In this document: piece after piece, positions 26,902 to 36,500 of the stretch
How positions within the stretch are numbered: position 1 is the first letter of the stretch
How the letters are laid out: each line of letters begins with the position of its first letter
Assembly (NCBI GenBank): GCA_964568855.1
Contig: CAZMSD010000015.1
Span: 16,728 to 80,727, forward strand
Direction of reading: 5' to 3'
Length of the DNA stretch: 64,000 nucleotides
Origin: CAZMSD01 sp964568855
GTDB taxonomy: Bacteria > CAIWAD01
Notes under the pieces: generated by a model
Told to the model about the DNA's origin: nothing
Database searches by the model: none
The model's input: only the letters and a program-made list of their open reading frames with translations
Made by a program: the position numbers and the translations under genes

Positions 26902-27231
26902 GGGGATCCTCCGTATTTCCATTCTGTGTCTGGTCGTTTCGTGATCCGATTCTGCCGGTTCCTCGTTGCGCAATTGTAATGCCAGTCACATCCGCGGGGG
27001 GCGGTTGTCTGCATGGTCAGCGTTTCCGAAGCTGAAATACTGGGATTACGAAGTGTGGAATTCAGAAAGGTATGGATTTCGGGCAGGACGCCGAATCAAT
27101 CAAGCGGTAGTTCGGAAGGGCCAAAGTGGTTCATTTGGCTATTGACCGTGGAGATAACCCTCCAGCGGGCATGGTCGGCACCCCGATCGGTGAATAACAC
27201 AACAAAAGGGCCCCGACCGCTTGGATGGGTA

Positions 27232-27265
27232 GAAAAAGCCCCCACCTGCAGGCGCAAGTGGGGGC
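27232..27265 (-). terminator. Intrinsic terminator after the gene at 27321
   Basis: GCCCCCAC and GTGGGGGC arms with a 12-base loop, followed on the minus strand by TTTTTCT; it starts about 55 bp past the stop codon. Confidence 0.88.
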
Positions 27266-27320
27266 ATCGCAATCGCAACGTATGACGTTCTGCTTATTCA
27301 GCAGATGGGCAAGCCGTGGC

Positions 27321-28502
27321 TTACTTCAGAAGCACCATCTTCTTCGTGTTGCTGAAGTTCTCGGCTTCCAGCGTATAGAAATAGACGCCGGTGGCCAGGT
27401 CCGCAGCGTTGAAGGTGACCGTGTGCTCGCCCTGCTCGACCATTCCGCTCACCAGGGTGCTCACCAGGTCGCCGCTCAGGTTGTAGACCTGCAGGCTGAC
27501 CTCGCCCGTCTGGGGCACGGAGAACTCGATGGAGGTGGAGGGATTGAAGGGATTCGGGTAGTTCTGGCCCAGCGCGAAGTCCACGGGAACTTCCTCGGCC
27601 TCGCTGTAGGGGCAGTCCAGGACGCAGAGCAGGAAGTCTCCGCAGGCGGTATCGTAACCATCGACCGCGATGTAGGTGCGGCCGGCCGGCAGCCAGCAGC
27701 AGATCTCCGACTGCAGTCCGCAGCTGTCGTCGTTGCCGCCGATCTGCACGCCGTACTCATCGAAGAGCCCAACGCAGGTGTCGTAGGTGGATCCGCAGAG
27801 GTCGACCTGTACATGGGTAAGGTCCGCCAGGTCGACGTAATACCACATGTCCTTGCCCAGGCCGCTGCTGGCATAGAGCGTGTTCTTCCAGCAGAGACCG
27901 TACCCATACGGGCCCGTGGTGTCGGTGGCGTCGCAGGTGTTGCCCGCGATGCAGTCGCCGTTCAAGGTCACCGGCAGGGCTCCCGCCATGGTGTCGTTCT
28001 CGGGCGGCTCGGGCGGCGCGCCGCACTCGGTGAAGGACACTTCGAGAGTCATCGTGTCGGTCAGGTCGTCGCTGTAGTACTCATTGAACAGGATGTAGTG
28101 CATTACGCCGTCGGCGAAGATGAACTCATCGCAGTACAAGTAGGTCGCCCACGAAGCGTACTGGCAGTTGGAATCGCCGTCCCGGTAATAAACCTGGGTC
28201 AGGTTCTGGCAATCGCCCGTGTAGATCCAGAGCTGGGAGTCGAAGTTCGTGCCGGGCAGGCAGGTCTCGATTTCCAGTCCGTTGCCGTCTCCCATGTACG
28301 AGAACCACACCTGACCGGGACCAACCTCGTTGTAGGTGGTGCCCACGACCACCGGAATGGCCGTGTCGCAGTCGTTGGCCCGGGGCGTGTAGTCGCCCTG
28401 CGAAGCGGCGTAGATCTTGCGATCCAGTTCCGAGTCGGCGAAAGCCGTGGCGCAGGTTCCAGCCATCACGGCCATCGCAAGAATGTACCTCACATTCATC
28501 AT
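27321..28502 (-). CDS. Secreted Cys-rich protein with T9SS/FlgD-like C-terminal tail (paralogue B)
   Basis: 393 aa from the ATG at 28502, with AAGGAGAGACG upstream. Signal peptide 1-22 (ending TCATAFA). Two pre-peptidase-like units: VWFSYMGDGNGLEIETCLPG with NFDSQLWIYTGDCQNL, then MWYYVDLADLTHVQVDLCGS with YDTCVGLFDEYGVQIG. The tail is LGQNYPNPFNPSTSIEFSVP up to ATGVYFYTLEA and KKMVLLK. It is the shortest of three paralogues in a row, each with its own promoter region and terminator. It shares a 34-nt upstream element with paralogue C. No catalytic motif seen; probably a surface binding protein. Confidence 0.82.
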   Translation of the reverse strand: MMNVRYILAMAVMAGTCATAFADSELDRKIYAASQGDYTPRANDCDTAIPVVVGTTYNEVGPGQVWFSYMGDGNGLEIETCLPGTNFDSQLWIYTGDCQNLTQVYYRDGDSNCQYASWATYLYCDEFIFADGVMHYILFNEYYSDDLTDTMTLEVSFTECGAPPEPPENDTMAGALPVTLNGDCIAGNTCDATDTTGPYGYGLCWKNTLYASSGLGKDMWYYVDLADLTHVQVDLCGSTYDTCVGLFDEYGVQIGGNDDSCGLQSEICCWLPAGRTYIAVDGYDTACGDFLLCVLDCPYSEAEEVPVDFALGQNYPNPFNPSTSIEFSVPQTGEVSLQVYNLSGDLVSTLVSGMVEQGEHTVTFNAADLATGVYFYTLEAENFSNTKKMVLLK

Positions 28503-28755
28503 CGTCTCTCCTTTCACAGTCCTGAGTTAGGGGTATATCTGGATGTCTTTTCGTCAGACCATGGGAAACGCGCTGATGGTGCTGCGCATCAGCGAAGTTG
28601 ACTGTTGTTCAAAGCTGTTTCCAGGCTTCAGGACAAGCTGCTAACCGCAAAATGCGCGCCATTCTCGGTTGAAAGCAGCATAACATTGAAATTGTTGTTT
28701 TTAATCGAATTCCAGCCTATCGCAGGAGTACTGAATGTCCCTTCAGTTTGTAAGC

Positions 28756-28789
28756 TGTCGGAACTTGAACATGATTCGCCCGATATTGG
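28756..28789 (-). promoter_or_regulatory. Conserved 34-nt upstream element (copy 1)
   Basis: TGTCGGAACTTGAACA (plus strand) followed by a related 18-nt half ending CGCCCGATATTGG. A second copy lies at 30925-30958, with 16/16 then 11/18 matches. Both lie 200-250 bp upstream of a paralogous T9SS-tail gene. Possible regulator site, RNA leader element or remnant coding similarity. Confidence 0.4.
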
Positions 28790-28965
28790 ACTCAATAACT
28801 CCACCGACGCGAAGCTGGGATCGATCGCGGCGCCGCATGCTGCAAGCAGCTGGAAGCTGATCGACCGGTCGATGCCACCTGCGCCCAAGTCGCCGGATGT
28901 CGTTACATGAAAATGCTCCTGGTTCACGTTCACACGACCGGCGCCCGACCGCTGGCATTTGGTTG

Positions 28966-29001
28966 AAAAAGAGGCCCCCGACCGCCACAGCGGCCGGGGG
29001 C
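28966..29001 (-). terminator. Intrinsic terminator after the gene at 29056
   Basis: GCCCCCG / CGGGGGC stem extended by an inner CCGC-CACA-GCGG stem, followed on the minus strand by CTCTTTTTC. It begins about 55 bp after the stop codon. Confidence 0.88.
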
Positions 29002-29055
29002 AAGGGTGATGCTGTCGGTGCGCAGTACGCGGACAGCGGTCCTAAACGAAGCAGC

Positions 29056-30726
29056 TTACTTCGCCAGCACCATCTTCTTGGTGCTGCTCAGACCGGCCGT
29101 CTCGAGCGTGTAGAAGTACACACCGGAGCTCAAATTGCTGGCATCGAAGGTGACGCTCTGCTCGCCACGCTCCATCATCCCATTCACCAGGGTGGCCACC
29201 ACTTCGCCGTTCAGGTTGTAGACCTTCAGGCTGGTCAGACCGGCCTCGGGCACCGTGAAGTCGATGGTGGTCGCCGGGTTGAAGGGATTCGGGTAGTTCT
29301 GGCCCAGCGTGAAGTCGGCCGCCAGCTCGTTCGCCTCGACGCAGTCGTCCTCGTACCACCAGCAGATGCTCACCTGGTCGCAAATGCTGATCGGCGAGTC
29401 TACCCAGAAGGTCTGGTAGTAGTCGGGCGCACTGTCGTACTCGAAGAAGAACAGGCCGGTGCTGGAGTTGATGTCCGCGCAGGGTGGGTCACCGCCCGTC
29501 CACAGGTAGGTGCTGCCGTCGATGCAGGGGCCGCCCCAGGCCATGGGATCCACTGCGGGATCGCCGCCCGGCAGGAAGCAGTAGGCCAGGCCGATGCAGC
29601 CGTCGGAGGGCAGGAAGAACGAGAACCAGTACTCGCCGGCGTCCATCGGGGTGGCGGGCACGCAGGGATAGGTTCCATGCCATCCGCTCACATCGGTGAA
29701 GTTGCACCAGTCGCAGAGGTTCAGGTTCATCGAACCGGCATTGTCGTAACCCATGTAGTTCATGTAGTCCAGGTCGGTGGTCAGGACGTCCGGATTCGTG
29801 CAGTCGTTGTCCTCGTCACAGCAGATCTCGCAGTCCATGGCGATGATGTACGGACCGGGGGCCGACCAGTCGGTGCGAACCTCGACCATGTAGTAGCCTG
29901 GCTGCAGGCAGCACTCGAGGTGCGAGTCGTAGCCTTCGCCGCCGTCGTCGTCATAGCAACCCACGGGTACGCAGTTCATGTCGTAGATCTCGATCGCCGG
30001 ATCCAGGCCGAAGCCGAAAGGCGGCATGCCAAAGGTGTCATCGCCGTAGACGTCGAAGATCACGTTGGTCTCTTCGTCAAGGGAGAACCAGAACCAGTCG
30101 CTGTCGCCGGAATCCAGGATCTCGCCGCACTTGGCCTGATCGCAGTTGATGTCGTTCAGGTAGTCGCCGCAGTAGTCGCCCGGGGTCGGGTAGTCGTCCA
30201 CGTGCCAGATCAAGCCATCGGGGCAGACGAACTCTTCGGGAGCTTCGCAGCAGGTGAACTCGATCGTGAAATCGCCGGCGTTGCCGTAGTAGTCGGCGAT
30301 CATGATGAAGTAGTCTTCACCCAGATCGAAGAGCATGTCGCTGCATTCCATGTAGGTCTGCCAGCCGTTGCCCCAGGCACAGTTGCCGTCGCCGTCGCGG
30401 TAGAACAAGAGGGTTCCGCCGCACTCGTCGTAGATGTAGAGATCCGTGTCAAGATCCGGAGTCGCCTCGAAACAGGTGGCGATCTCAAGACCAACACCTT
30501 CTCCCACGTACTCGAACCACTGCACGCCACCCGCCGTCAGGGTGTAGACGGCCGGGCCGTAGTCGCAGTCGATAACGATAGCTTCTTCACAGGTGTTGTC
30601 ACGATCGACGGGCACTTCAGGCCTGTCCCGCTTCTCGACGGTCACGCTCTGCATCTCCATCGTGGCAAAGCTTGTGCCGGCAAGCAGCCCAAGCAAGGCC
30701 ATGCTACAGATGATTCGCTTCTTCAT
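29056..30726 (-). CDS. Secreted Cys-rich protein with T9SS/FlgD-like C-terminal tail (paralogue C)
   Basis: 556 aa; the ATG at 30726 follows GGAGGACCCTT. Signal peptide 1-20 (MALLGLLAGTSFA). Three or four Cys-paired pre-peptidase/CUB-like units (VQWFEYVGEGVGLEIATCFE, LDTDLYIYDECGGTLLFYRD, WFWFSLDEETNVIFDVYGDD, YWFSFFLPSDGCIGLAYCFL). The tail is LGQNYPNPFNPATTIDFTVP to SSGVYFYTLETA and KKMVLAK. Very acidic, with many CxD/CCxxxxDC pairs that would need periplasmic disulfide formation, in keeping with the thioredoxin genes nearby. Paralogous to the two genes downstream. Its upstream region is low in GC and carries the second copy of the 34-nt element. Confidence 0.82.
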   Translation of the reverse strand: MKKRIICSMALLGLLAGTSFATMEMQSVTVEKRDRPEVPVDRDNTCEEAIVIDCDYGPAVYTLTAGGVQWFEYVGEGVGLEIATCFEATPDLDTDLYIYDECGGTLLFYRDGDGNCAWGNGWQTYMECSDMLFDLGEDYFIMIADYYGNAGDFTIEFTCCEAPEEFVCPDGLIWHVDDYPTPGDYCGDYLNDINCDQAKCGEILDSGDSDWFWFSLDEETNVIFDVYGDDTFGMPPFGFGLDPAIEIYDMNCVPVGCYDDDGGEGYDSHLECCLQPGYYMVEVRTDWSAPGPYIIAMDCEICCDEDNDCTNPDVLTTDLDYMNYMGYDNAGSMNLNLCDWCNFTDVSGWHGTYPCVPATPMDAGEYWFSFFLPSDGCIGLAYCFLPGGDPAVDPMAWGGPCIDGSTYLWTGGDPPCADINSSTGLFFFEYDSAPDYYQTFWVDSPISICDQVSICWWYEDDCVEANELAADFTLGQNYPNPFNPATTIDFTVPEAGLTSLKVYNLNGEVVATLVNGMMERGEQSVTFDASNLSSGVYFYTLETAGLSSTKKMVLAK

Positions 30727-31324
30727 AAGGGTCCTCCCACAAAGCTTTAGGGGTTGTGAAATGAGTTTATGTGGTTGTTTAGTGACGAATCGGCTTTAGG
30801 ACGAGTCTTTTGGAGCAAGAGGCGTGCCAGAGTATTCAGACAATTATCCAAGATCAAAGAGCTTTGAAAATCAGGCACTTGAACTATCGCTGAATCCCAC
30901 TCAGGTCTCAATCCCGGTACGAGATGTCGGAACTTGAACAGCTCTTGCCCGATACTGCACGAAGTCCCACACTATTATTTGGTCTGAAGTGGCCGTGAGA
31001 GTGTCTAAAGCTATTATATTTCTGAATGGTCAAGTTCGTCGACAATTATCTTCTGCTTGTGATTCCAAGGAAGGAAGTATACATAGAAACTGTATGCGAG
31101 TTGATCCGCATTCCCTCGTCGGAGAATTGAAGCTGCTCAGCCAAAGTCAGAATTCTCGGTAGCGAGAAAGCTTCGCAGCGTCCATCGGCGTACTCCTTTG
31201 TGCAGCGCAGTCGGTAAGGCCGGGAAAATGGGACTCTGAAGCCAGGCTGTTCTGTGCTCAACGGCGAACATGTGATAAATTCGAACACGTCGCATCAGCT
31301 GAATCCAGCGAGGAAAACCGCACG
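30727..31324. other. Lower-GC intergenic region between divergent genes
   Basis: About 600 bp, clearly poorer in GC than the genes. It must hold the promoters of paralogue C (minus) and of the aminotransferase (plus). It contains the second copy of the 34-nt element (30925-30958). The short frame at 31046-31288 has no ribosome site or recognisable product and is not called. Confidence 0.5.
30925..30958 (-). promoter_or_regulatory. Conserved 34-nt upstream element (copy 2)
   Basis: Same core, TGTCGGAACTTGAACA (plus strand), as at 28756, then TTGCCCGATACTG. It is 199 bp upstream of the paralogue C start. Confidence 0.4.
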
Positions 31325-32518
31325 ATGAAAATCATCCCCGCCCGCCGCACGGAGAACATCCGCTATGCCGTCCGGGACGTTATCCTGGTGGCGGATGAGG
31401 CGAAGCAACAGGGCCTGGAAATGCTGTACCTCAATATCGGGGACCCCAATCCCTACGGCTTCCGCACACCGCCCCACATTATAGAGGCGACCATCGAGGC
31501 CTTGCAGGCCAACCACAACGGCTACAGCCCTTCCTCGGGAATCGAAGAGGCGCTGGCGGCCATCCGGCGGGAGGCCGAACGCAAAGACATTCGCGAAGTC
31601 CGCGACGTCTTCATCGGCACTGGGGCATCGGAGGCCATCGAAATCGCGCTCAGCGCCCTTGTAAACCCGGGCGAGAATTTCCTCATTCCTTATCCGGGTT
31701 ACCCTCTGTACAGCGCCCTGCTCTGCAAGCTGGACGCGGAAATCCGGCCCTATCACCTGGACGAGGACCATGGCTGGCAACCGGACCTCGCCGACATCGA
31801 AGCCAAGATCGACGACCGCAGCCGCGGAATCGTGCTGATCAATCCCAACAATCCCACCGGTTCAAACTGCGGCGAAGACACACTGCGGCAGGTCGTGGAA
31901 CTCTGCCGCCGCAACGGCATGGTCCTGTTCTCGGACGAGATCTACGACAAGCTGCTCTACGACGGCGGCCGGCACATCAGCACGGGCTCCCTCTGCGACG
32001 ATGTCTGCGTGCTGACCTTCAACGGCCTCTCGAAAAACTACGTGGCGCCCGGCTTCAGGCTGGGCTGGTGCATCGTGTCGGGTCCCGAGGAAACCTGCAC
32101 GGAATACCTGGACGCCATGCTCAAGCTGACCCGGGCCAGGCTCTGCGCCAACCACCCGGAGCAGTACGCCATCCAGCCGGCCCTGGAAGGGGACCAGAGC
32201 CACCTTCGCGAAATGAACGAAACCCTGCGGCGCCGCGCCGAACTGACGGACCGGATGCTCAATTCCATCGAGGGCATTTCCTGCGTCCGGCCGGGGGGCG
32301 CCTTCTACGCCTACCCTCGACTGGAAATCGAAGAAGCGGACAGCGACTTCGTGCGCGCGCTGATCCTCGAAACGGGTGTGGTGGTGGTTCCCGGCGACGG
32401 TTTCGGCCAGCGTCCAGGTACGCGCCATTTCCGGGTGGTGACTCTTCCCGGAGACGAGATCCTGGAAAAGGCCTACGGACGTCTCGCGGAGTTCGCAGCG
32501 GCCCGGCTGCGCCGCTAA
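31325..32518 (+). CDS. Pyridoxal-phosphate aminotransferase, AlaA-like (alanine transaminase)
   Basis: 397 aa, class I/II fold type I. Landmarks: YLNIGDPNPYGFRTP near the N-terminus, IGTGASEAIEIALSAL, PYPGYPLY, VLINPNNPTGSN (PLP/substrate Asn), FSDEIYDKLLYDG (Asp/Tyr to PLP) and the Schiff-base lysine in TFNGLSKNYVAPGFRLGW. The C-terminal GVVVVPGDGFG segment supplies the carboxylate Arg region (TRHFRVV). The sequence, including NGLSK and RLCAN, follows E. coli AlaA closely, which makes alanine from pyruvate and glutamate. No operon partner; the gene stands alone after the low-GC gap. Confidence 0.9.
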   Translation: MKIIPARRTENIRYAVRDVILVADEAKQQGLEMLYLNIGDPNPYGFRTPPHIIEATIEALQANHNGYSPSSGIEEALAAIRREAERKDIREVRDVFIGTGASEAIEIALSALVNPGENFLIPYPGYPLYSALLCKLDAEIRPYHLDEDHGWQPDLADIEAKIDDRSRGIVLINPNNPTGSNCGEDTLRQVVELCRRNGMVLFSDEIYDKLLYDGGRHISTGSLCDDVCVLTFNGLSKNYVAPGFRLGWCIVSGPEETCTEYLDAMLKLTRARLCANHPEQYAIQPALEGDQSHLREMNETLRRRAELTDRMLNSIEGISCVRPGGAFYAYPRLEIEEADSDFVRALILETGVVVVPGDGFGQRPGTRHFRVVTLPGDEILEKAYGRLAEFAAARLRR

Positions 32519-32565
32519 CCCGTGTACAGAATACGCTTGGAGCCGCTGCGTATCACAACGGAGCT

Positions 32566-32694
32566 ATGTTTGAGTGCGACCATGAAGGCATGCCGCCATG
32601 TTGCGAGGATTGACTGTCCAATATCGAGCACCTGCGGCGGGAATTGGACACTCTCAAGGCAGCCGGCCCGTCATGGGAAATTGCAAGCTGTTGA
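32566..32694 (+). CDS. Candidate mini-selenoprotein ORF (in-frame UGA, CxxU motif)
   Basis: Reading from the ATG at 32566 gives MFECDHEGMPPCCED, a UGA at 32611-32613, then LSNIEHLRRELDTLKAAGPS and six more residues to a second UGA. If the first UGA is Sec, the motif is CEDU, the CxxU arrangement of redox selenoproteins. Starting one nucleotide after the UGA is a perfect 8-bp inverted repeat (TGTCCAAT ... ATTGGACA, 20-base loop), the right place for a bacterial SECIS hairpin. selA and selB are in the same window. Against: the ribosome site (GGAG only two bases before ATG) is poor, third-position GC is lower than in neighbours, and I know no matching family. Confidence 0.25.
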
Positions 32695-33534
32695 ATAATT
32701 TGAACTAAGCGAACTCCCATCCGTTGGCACATCTCTTGCACAACGACCACCGGATCGGGTTCTTCAGAAAAGAATGATCCTGGGTGCTGAATGGACAAGA
32801 TTTTTGAAGTTCACAACTTCACAATGGATGACCTGCCCGCTGTTAGGCAGATGGCGCGCCGGGTTATCTTCCATTCAAACCTCCTAATCTCCTCACCCGT
32901 ATTTCTGATTTTGCTATTGGTTCTGTGTCTTTTCGGCATGTAACCAGGATCAAAGCCGCTATCTTTTTCTGAAGAGCCCTTTCCATCTTTCAATCAGAAG
33001 CAATCTCAAAATAGAGTTGCATGTCCCGTCAAGGGACTGGTTCATCGAATGGAGGTTCGTCTCTCTCACAAGCATTTGTTGTCCGTCGACCCTGTTCAGC
33101 CTGTTCGATTATGGGCATGCGTAGCGGCTACTGCCCATCTCCCACAAGCGTCTGAGTTATAAGGGGTTATAAACTGGATTCTGGAGTTAGATCGACGGCT
33201 GAGCCTTTTGAGGTGCTCGATTTAGGACAACGCGGCAAAATCAGAATACAGTCCCTGTGAAGGAGCTGTAGACGCTAGTGCTTGTTTTCCTTATACCTGC
33301 AAGAAACCCGTTCGTGGAAGAAGCTATGGCATAATGCTTGCTGTGCTTCTCGCCCGAATGGGTTTCTTGTTGAGAAGTGATTGGTAGGCAGGCACCCCCA
33401 TTTCAGCGGGCTTTGTACCCCCCTTCACAAAGTCTGTTCTGAACCCCTTCTCGACACCACCGTTTGATTTTGCTAATTCACCGCCTGCCCGCCGATCGCG
33501 CCGCTATCAACCAGGAACCCATTTTTTCTCTCTC
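32695..33534. other. Lower-GC region without clear genes
   Basis: About 840 bp. It contains a long hairpin (33299-33370) and a minus-strand fragment (32811-32939, MPKRHRTNSKIR ... RAICLTAGRSSI) that faintly resembles the N-terminal helix-turn-helix of IS21-type IstA transposases but is far too short to be active. No tRNA or rRNA is visible. Confidence 0.45.
33299..33370. repeat. 70-nt inverted-repeat hairpin
   Basis: CAAGAAACCCGTTCG (33300-33314) pairs with CGAATGGGTTTCTTG (33355-33369): 15 bp with a single G-T wobble. The 40-base loop contains a second pairing (AGAAGC/GCTTCT). No T-run follows on either strand. It could be a structured RNA, a MITE-like element or a protein-binding site. Confidence 0.6.
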
Positions 33535-36500
33535 CTAGGGTCCCGCCTCAGCGCGCTCGAGCGCCTCGAAGTAATCCCGGATCAGTTCCTCGATGTCCGG
33601 CGAATAGCCCGCCTCCAGCGCCCGCAGCAGGTCCCGCTGCAGGTCCTCGGTACGCCTTTCCAGGTCCAGCGCCGGGGGTTCGGGCGCCTGGAGCACCCGG
33701 GCCGTGCGGCTTTCGCGCTTCCTGGACTGGTCCTGACGGCGGATTGAACGCTGCGCGTCCAGCAGGCGGGTCAGGATGCGCTCCTGCAGCCGCTGCGTAC
33801 GCTCCGTATAGACCTGGTCCTCCAGGTCCTTTTCCACTTCGCGCATGTCGCCCGCGATCTTGCCCAGGTCGCCCGTCTGCGGTTGTCCCTCCTCGCCCAG
33901 CTTCTCGCCGATTGATTCCACTTCCTGCCGGATGCCGCTCTGCTGAGCCTGCGCTTCGCCGAATGAAATGGACATGGGCTTCTGGGCCTGGCCGGGTTTG
34001 TTGCAGAGCAACTTGTTGCACTGTCCGTTGAGGCATTCCTGCTTGCTCGAGGCCTGGGAGAGCTGTTCCATCAGCTCCTCGAATCCCGTTGACGAACACG
34101 AGTTCCGCATCTGCTGCTGCGCCTGTTTGAGCAGCAGGATGGTGCGGTTCACCTTGCCCATGACCTGCGGCCCGCGCCGGCCGAGTTCCCCCAGCCTGCG
34201 CTCGTGGTAGTGCTCCAGCATGCGGTCCAGGTTGGAGAGCGCGTCGCCCAGGCTGGTCATCGCCGATTTCGGAATATGGAAGCTTCGCCGTATCAGGTCC
34301 ATCAGGGCGTCGGCGCTGGCACTGACGCCCAAGCGGTTCTCGACTGTGTGCTCCGCCAGTTCGGGAACGCGGGCGCTGCGCCGGGTCAGGGTTTTCACCT
34401 CGCCGTCCACCGCCTCCTGGCTGAGTGAGATCACCAGCAGCTCCTGGCAGACCCGGTCGATATCGCGGCTAAGCTGTTCCATGGCCTGCTGCCGGGAGTT
34501 TCTCAAGGCCTGCTGCAGCATTTCCGCCAGCATGTTGAGGTCCTGGTCCAGCCGTTCGCCGCTCTCCTGCGAAGCACTGTCGCCCGCCTTGAGCTGCTGG
34601 GCCATGCGACCCATGTCGGGCGGAATCTCCTGTTCGTCCATGTGCCCGGCGGCGCGGTCCACCTGCTCCTGAGGGAAGCTCTCGCGGTCGCCGAATTCCT
34701 CCTCCAGCGAGTCCAGGTCCCGCCGCAGCTGCTCCGCGTCCTGCTCGAGCCGTCGCTCCTGGGCGGCCGCCCGGTTCCGCTCCCTTTCGGAAGGTCGGCC
34801 TTCACGCGCGGCTTCCTCGTCTTGCCGGTTGACCTCGCGCTGGCGTTCGAGCAGCTCCTCGGCCCGGTTCGCCAGTTCCTCCAGGCGCTGCTCCAGCCGC
34901 AACTGCTCCAGCACCGCCAGGAAGCGGTCGAGCTGCTCTTCCATCTGCCGCAGCAGCTCCTCCAGGTCGCGGGCCTGGGCGCGTCGATCCTGGTCGGCCG
35001 GCTTTTTCCGCGCCTCCTCCGCCGCCTTGCGCAGGCGCTCAAGCAGCTCGGGATCGATCACCTCGTTCAGCACTTCCTTGAGGTGCCGCAGCTTCTCCCG
35101 CAGCTCTTCGGAGAACAATTCGTTGCGCTCCATCTTGCGTTCGAGGCGCTCCAGCCGCTCCCCCACCTCGGCGGCCCGTTCGATCAGCTTCTCCTGCCGC
35201 TTGAGTACCTGCTTCATTTTCTGGCGGCGTTCCCAGTTCATCTCCGGGTCGCGCTTCAGTTCTTCCTGGAATTCTCGGATCCGTTCGCGGTTGCGGCGGG
35301 TTTCCTCGAGGATTTCCCCGGCTTCCTCCATCAGCTCTGACTGGTCCTCCTCCACCTCGGCGAAGAGCTCCTCTACGCCGGGCACTTTCACCCGGTAAAG
35401 CGCCGTGCGGACCGCCTTGGGTCCGTGCCAGCCGTCGTTATCGAAGAGCTCGAGGTAGAAGTAGAGTTCGTCGTCGGGCAGCAGGCCTTCCTCGGCCAGG
35501 TTCCATTCCCACTCGAGGGCCGCGCGCCGGGGCGAGCCCAGCGACTGCAGCTCGAGGTCGCGCTGCGCCCAGTCCGCGGGGGGCTCGCTCAGTGCCGCGG
35601 GATCGGGTGCTTCGAAAAGCGAGCGCAGGACGCTGGAGACGGTCTTGTGAACCATGCGCAGGCTGCTGAAACCGTAATCGTCCTCCGCCAGGGCCACGAT
35701 CTGCAGGCGCAGGTCGCGCTCCAGCCGGCTCTCCAGGCTTTCGGGGCTGAGCATTCTCAGGTTCGGGGGCCGGTCGGGAATCACCTTGAGGCTGTGCTTC
35801 ACGGGCGAGCGGTTGTCCAGGCCCTCCGGATCGCTCAGCTCGATCCACCAGGCACCGTCGCGGCGTGCCCTGAATTCCGCAAGGAATTCAGGCCTGGATT
35901 CCGGCGGCGGTTCAGTGGCCAGAAGTCCGGGATTGTCTTCCAGGAGGTCCGTGCGCCGGATTCCGCGAGGACCCTGGATCAGCAGTTCGGCCCGGGCCAG
36001 GGTTTCCGAGACGCGCCCCCCCACCTGGATCAGGCTGCCCACGGGACAGACGAGATCGCCCGTACCGGGTTCCAGTTCGCGCCGCGGCAGGTTCGTGTAG
36101 TAGGGCGGACGGACTCCCACGTGAAAGTCCTCGAGCCGGGGAGGATCCAGCACTTCGACGACCAGCGTATCCGAGTGAATGTCACGGGTCCTGCCCAGGG
36201 TGGTGACGCCGGCCTGGGCCCAGAAGCGGGTGGGACCCTGGATCTTCAGCCCGCTCAGCTCCGCCCGGCCCCGTCGCACCAGCAGGGGCCAGCTTCTCCG
36301 CGGCCCATCCGGCGCAGTGACCGCCGATGGCTCCGTCCGCTCCGGGAGCCTTTCGGAGAACAGCCTCAGCTCGCCGGGGATGCGGTTGCCCACCGGTCGC
36401 ACGCAGAAGTTCAGCTCCTCGCCGCGCACAACAACCGTGCTGTCGGCGCTGAGTTCCAGCGTGAAGGGCGGCGCAGGCCGGAAATCCCGCAGGGGATCCA

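Noticed and set aside
28628..28933. 101-codon minus-strand frame upstream of a T9SS-tail gene
   Set aside because: No good start signal, and it overlaps the shared upstream element; the similarity to the other intergenic copy is better treated as a DNA element.
31046..31288. 80-codon minus-strand frame in the low-GC gap
   Set aside because: No ribosome site, no signal or domain, unusual codon use; probably chance.
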